Positions 5,898 through 7,188 of a stretch of DNA of 7,188 nucleotides are shown here, piece after piece. Origin of the DNA: Methanobacteriaceae archaeon. Its GTDB lineage: Archaea; Methanobacteriota; Methanobacteria; Methanobacteriales; Methanobacteriaceae. Positions within the stretch are counted from its first letter, which is position 1, and each line of letters starts with the position of its first letter. Made by a program: the position numbers and the translations under genes. The stretch is from NCBI GenBank assembly GCA_900766745.1, contig CAAFWR010000112.1:1-7188 (forward strand), in the 5' to 3' direction. Below the pieces are notes generated by a model. The model was not told the DNA's origin, searched no databases, and saw only the letters and a program-made list of their open reading frames with translations.

Positions 5898-6472
5898 TTT
5901 AAAACCTCCTTTATAAAGTATTCATGGATACGAGTATCGTCAGTTAATTCAGGGTGAAATGACATGGCTATATTGTGTCCTTGTTGAATAGCGATTATTT
6001 CAGAGTTAAATTCTGACAATACCTGTATATCATCTTTAGATTCGTCATATTTATCAAGTAGTGGTGCTCTTATGAAAACTCCTGGAAATTTTTCTCCAAA
6101 TATGGTGATAGGGCTCTCAAATGAATCTTTTTGTCTTCCATATGAATTTCTTTTAACTACAATATCCATTATTCCAAGTAATGGCTGATCGAAGTCTGTT
6201 TTTTTACCAAGCAAAATCATTCCAGCACAGGTTCCAAAAACTGGTATATTGTTTTCTTTAATTACTTTATCAATTCCTCGCCTATTGATGATTTTACCTA
6301 TTACTGTACTTTCTCCACCAGAAATAATAATTCCATCACAGCTTGCGACTTCATCTGCATACCTTACAGCTTCTACTTCTACATCAACGCCCATTTTTTC
6401 AACGGCGTCTTTTGTAATGTCGTAGTGTTCACTAACTGCCCCTTGTAAGTTTAATATTCCTATTTTCACCAT
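5885..6472 (-). CDS. pdxT: Pyridoxal 5'-phosphate synthase glutaminase subunit PdxT
   Basis: PdxT hydrolyses glutamine and channels ammonia to PdxS, which makes pyridoxal phosphate from ribose 5-phosphate and glyceraldehyde 3-phosphate. The 195-residue protein has the class I glutaminase fold: LNLQGAVSEH (7-16), SGGEST (51-56), nucleophile Cys82 in FGTCAGM, the NSYGRQ segment (109-114), and His173/Glu175 in SFHPEL. The triad is complete and the length is normal. The reading frame is open to an ATG at 6511, which would add 13 residues. The family begins MVKIGxLNLQG, so ATG 6472 is chosen. It has only a partial SD (GTGGT), while 6511 has none. pdxS is not in this window, so the complex must be completed from elsewhere. 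It is the first gene of the glutamate synthase operon and its end overlaps the glutaminase gene by 13 bp. Confidence 0.94.
   Translation of the reverse strand: MVKIGILNLQGAVSEHYDITKDAVEKMGVDVEVEAVRYADEVASCDGIIISGGESTVIGKIINRRGIDKVIKENNIPVFGTCAGMILLGKKTDFDQPLLGIMDIVVKRNSYGRQKDSFESPITIFGEKFPGVFIRAPLLDKYDESKDDIQVLSEFNSEIIAIQQGHNIAMSFHPELTDDTRIHEYFIKEVLNCVE
5905..5910 (-). promoter_or_regulatory. SD site of the TTG-initiated glutaminase gene
   Basis: AGGAGG (5910 down to 5905) lies inside the last codons of pdxT with 7 nt to the TTG start at 5897. This strong SD is what makes the weak TTG start credible, and its position suggests translational coupling to pdxT. Confidence 0.8.
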
Positions 6473-6494
6473 AGCTACCACAAAATGTTTCGAT

Positions 6495-6550
6495 AATGAG
6501 ATTTCACTCATTTAAGAATAAAGATATTCTTTAAACTAAAAAATTAGTTT
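6495..6550 (-). repeat. Three contiguous 18-nt inverted repeats in the pdxT leader
   Basis: Three perfect inverted repeats tile this stretch with single-nucleotide gaps at 6513 and 6532. They are AATGAG-N6-CTCATT (6495-6512), AAGAATA-N4-TATTCTT (6514-6531) and AAACTAA-N4-TTAGTTT (6533-6550). They fall between the predicted transcription start (near 6555) and the pdxT ATG at 6472, so they would be stem-loops in the mRNA leader or dyad protein sites near the start of transcription. The arms are AT-rich and weak and the three arm sequences differ. Function is unknown. Confidence 0.5.
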
Positions 6551-6575
6551 TATAATACATTATATGAAATGTTAT

Positions 6576-6586
6576 TATATATAAAA
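6576..6586 (-). promoter_or_regulatory. TATA box of the pdxT-glutamate synthase operon
   Basis: On the minus strand 6586-6576 reads TTTTATATATA, close to the archaeal box A consensus. It predicts a start of transcription near 6555 and a leader of about 83 nt. A second, weaker TATA-like string (TTATAAAA, about 6555-6548) could give a shorter leader. Confidence 0.55.
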
Positions 6587-6591
6587 GTGTT

Positions 6592-6605
6592 GGAAGACAT
6601 CTTCC
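6592..6605. promoter_or_regulatory. NrpR-type nitrogen operator, GGAA-N6-TTCC
   Basis: GGAAGACATCTTCC is a perfect palindrome (GGAAGA-CA-TCTTCC) and an exact GGAA-N6-TTCC, the operator form bound by the nitrogen repressor NrpR in Methanococcus maripaludis. It sits 5 bp upstream of the minus-strand TATA box, where bound repressor would block TBP/TFB access. The downstream genes are glutamine-using nitrogen-assimilation genes, which fits. That NrpR exists in this organism and binds here is inference. In RNA the same bases could form a hairpin. Confidence 0.6.
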
Positions 6606-6663
6606 GACGTTGATTAAAATATAGAAAAGTCATCAAAATTAAGGTAAAAATTAAACAATGTTT

Positions 6664-6680
6664 AAAAAAAATAGAAAAAA
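6664..6680 (-). terminator. Oligo-T terminator of the HEAT-repeat gene
   Basis: Reading the minus strand after the HEAT gene stop (6686), there is T6 (6680-6675), CTA, then T8 (6671-6664). Consecutive oligo-T runs a few bases after the stop are a typical archaeal intrinsic terminator, separating this gene from the pdxT operon promoter downstream. Confidence 0.65.
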
Positions 6681-6685
6681 GAAAG

Positions 6686-7156
6686 TTAATTTTCTTTTTT
6701 AATGTTTGCAATTGCGTTTTTGGCACCTGAAGATACGAACGCACTTTCGTCTTCAAGTAATGCTTCTAAAGGTGCGATTGCTCTTTCATCATCCAAATTA
6801 CCTAAAGCCCAAGCAGCTGCCCCTCTTACTCTCCAATCTTCATCATCTAAGATACCTATTAAAGGATCAACAGCATCTCCACCTAAACGGCTTAAAGAAG
6901 TTGAAGCTTCTCTTCTTACTAATTTATTATTGTCTCTTAAAGTCAATATCAAAGCATCAATAGCTTTAGGATTGTCTAACACGCCTAAAAGTTTAGCTGC
7001 ATTAAGTCTGATATTTTTTTTCCTGCTTGATAAAGCTGAAATTAAAGGATCGATAGCTTCATCAGCTTTCATTTCAAGTAAACCCATTGCTTCTTCAATA
7101 ACAAATTCATCATCACTATTTAAACTTTCAATTAAATCTTCGATACTTCTATCCAT
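6686..7156 (-). CDS. HEAT-repeat protein (PBS-lyase-type HEAT repeats)
   Basis: This 156-residue protein is made almost entirely of about five tandem HEAT-like repeats of roughly 31 residues. Repeat boundaries are near 1-32, 33-63, 64-94, 95-125 and 126-154. The fourth and fifth are clearest, with VRGAAAWALGNLDDERAIAPL at 110-130 following the VRxxAAxALGxLxDxRAxxPL pattern. Such proteins are helical solenoids used as protein-binding scaffolds. In bacteria the same repeat occurs in phycobilin lyases, but methanogens lack phycobilins, so no lyase role is implied. It is acidic overall, with no membrane segment and no catalytic motif. The start is well set: GGAGGT (7168-7163) lies 6 nt before the ATG. 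The right flank is cut by adapter 25 bp upstream of the start, so its promoter and upstream neighbour are not visible. The binding partner is unknown. Confidence 0.88.
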   Translation of the reverse strand: MDRSIEDLIESLNSDDEFVIEEAMGLLEMKADEAIDPLISALSSRKKNIRLNAAKLLGVLDNPKAIDALILTLRDNNKLVRREASTSLSRLGGDAVDPLIGILDDEDWRVRGAAAWALGNLDDERAIAPLEALLEDESAFVSSGAKNAIANIKKEN

Positions 7157-7180
7157 GTTATAACCTCCGACAATTTAAAT

Positions 7181-7188
7181 AGATCGGA
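7181..7188 (+). other. Illumina adapter remnant at right end
   Basis: The last 8 bases, AGATCGGA, are the first 8 bases of the Illumina adapter read-through sequence AGATCGGAAGAGC, which is the reverse complement of the adapter end seen at position 1-19. Eight bases alone would be weak, but the matched adapter at the other end makes this convincing. Confidence 0.85.

Noticed and set aside
6473..6511. A 13-residue N-terminal extension of PdxT from ATG 6511
   Set aside because: PdxT proteins begin at MVKIG. The ATG at 6511 has no SD and lies in one of the leader inverted repeats.
6550..6756. A 68-codon minus-strand frame with a hydrophobic middle (possible membrane peptide)
   Set aside because: It starts inside the HEAT-repeat gene in another frame and runs through its oligo-T terminator and the pdxT promoter. 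The Phe/Ile/Leu-rich stretch comes from AT-rich noncoding DNA.
6702..7163. Two plus-strand open frames opposite the HEAT-repeat gene
   Set aside because: Their low-complexity, Ser/Ala/Leu-rich translations mirror the repetitive HEAT codons on the other strand. There is no SD or family resemblance.
1..7188. A CRISPR array, mobile element, defence system or RNA gene
   Set aside because: Read on both strands, I found no regularly spaced direct repeats, transposase or integrase motifs, tRNA cloverleaf or rRNA-like sequence. The gene content is ordinary methanogen metabolism and conserved unknowns.

Overview
The window looks like chromosomal DNA from a methanogenic archaeon of the Methanobacteriales, most likely Methanobrevibacter or a close relative. 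It is AT-rich (roughly one third G+C by eye), uses TTTATATA-type archaeal TATA boxes, GGAGGT/GGTGAT Shine-Dalgarno (SD) sites and oligo-T terminators. It carries a glutamate synthase split into separate domain genes with a ferredoxin-bearing catalytic subunit, two DUF2115 (UPF0305) proteins, and a NikR-type nickel regulator. The genus is inferred from protein flavour, not proven. Both extreme ends (1-19 and 7181-7188) match Illumina adapter, so the piece is an adapter-to-adapter fragment and the end truncations are technical.

Left part: the N-terminal 63 codons of nikR (minus strand) lie divergent from an alpha/beta hydrolase gene (321-1106). The shared AT-rich spacer holds a TATA box and a 7-N11-7 dyad that could be the NikR operator. 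The hydrolase converges on, and overlaps by 12 bp, a small minus-strand gene for an unrecognised protein that looks like two winged-helix domains (1095-1562). That gene is divergent from a tandem pair of DUF2115 paralogues (1644-2192 and 2204-2752), the first of which is probably translated from a nearly leaderless mRNA.

Right part: a minus-strand operon pdxT - glutamate synthase domain 1 (glutaminase) - domain 3 (GXGXG) - domain 2 (ferredoxin + FMN catalytic domain) runs from 6472 down to 2785. The genes overlap or are closely spaced, with SD sites inside the preceding genes. It ends at a symmetric T7/A8 element shared with the convergent DUF2115 pair. Upstream of pdxT are a TATA box, a perfect GGAA-N6-TTCC palindrome of the kind bound by the methanogen nitrogen repressor NrpR, and a leader tiled by three back-to-back 18-nt inverted repeats. 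Upstream of these, on the same strand, is a HEAT-repeat protein gene (6686-7156) with its own oligo-T terminator.

Functionally, the right half is nitrogen assimilation: glutamine amide nitrogen goes to glutamate (glutamate synthase) and to pyridoxal phosphate (PdxT), the cofactor of the aminotransferases that use glutamate. I see no CRISPR array, transposon, phage gene, tRNA or rRNA, and no clear new defence or mobile system. The most interesting signals are regulatory: the NrpR-like operator, the three-hairpin leader and the nikR dyad.
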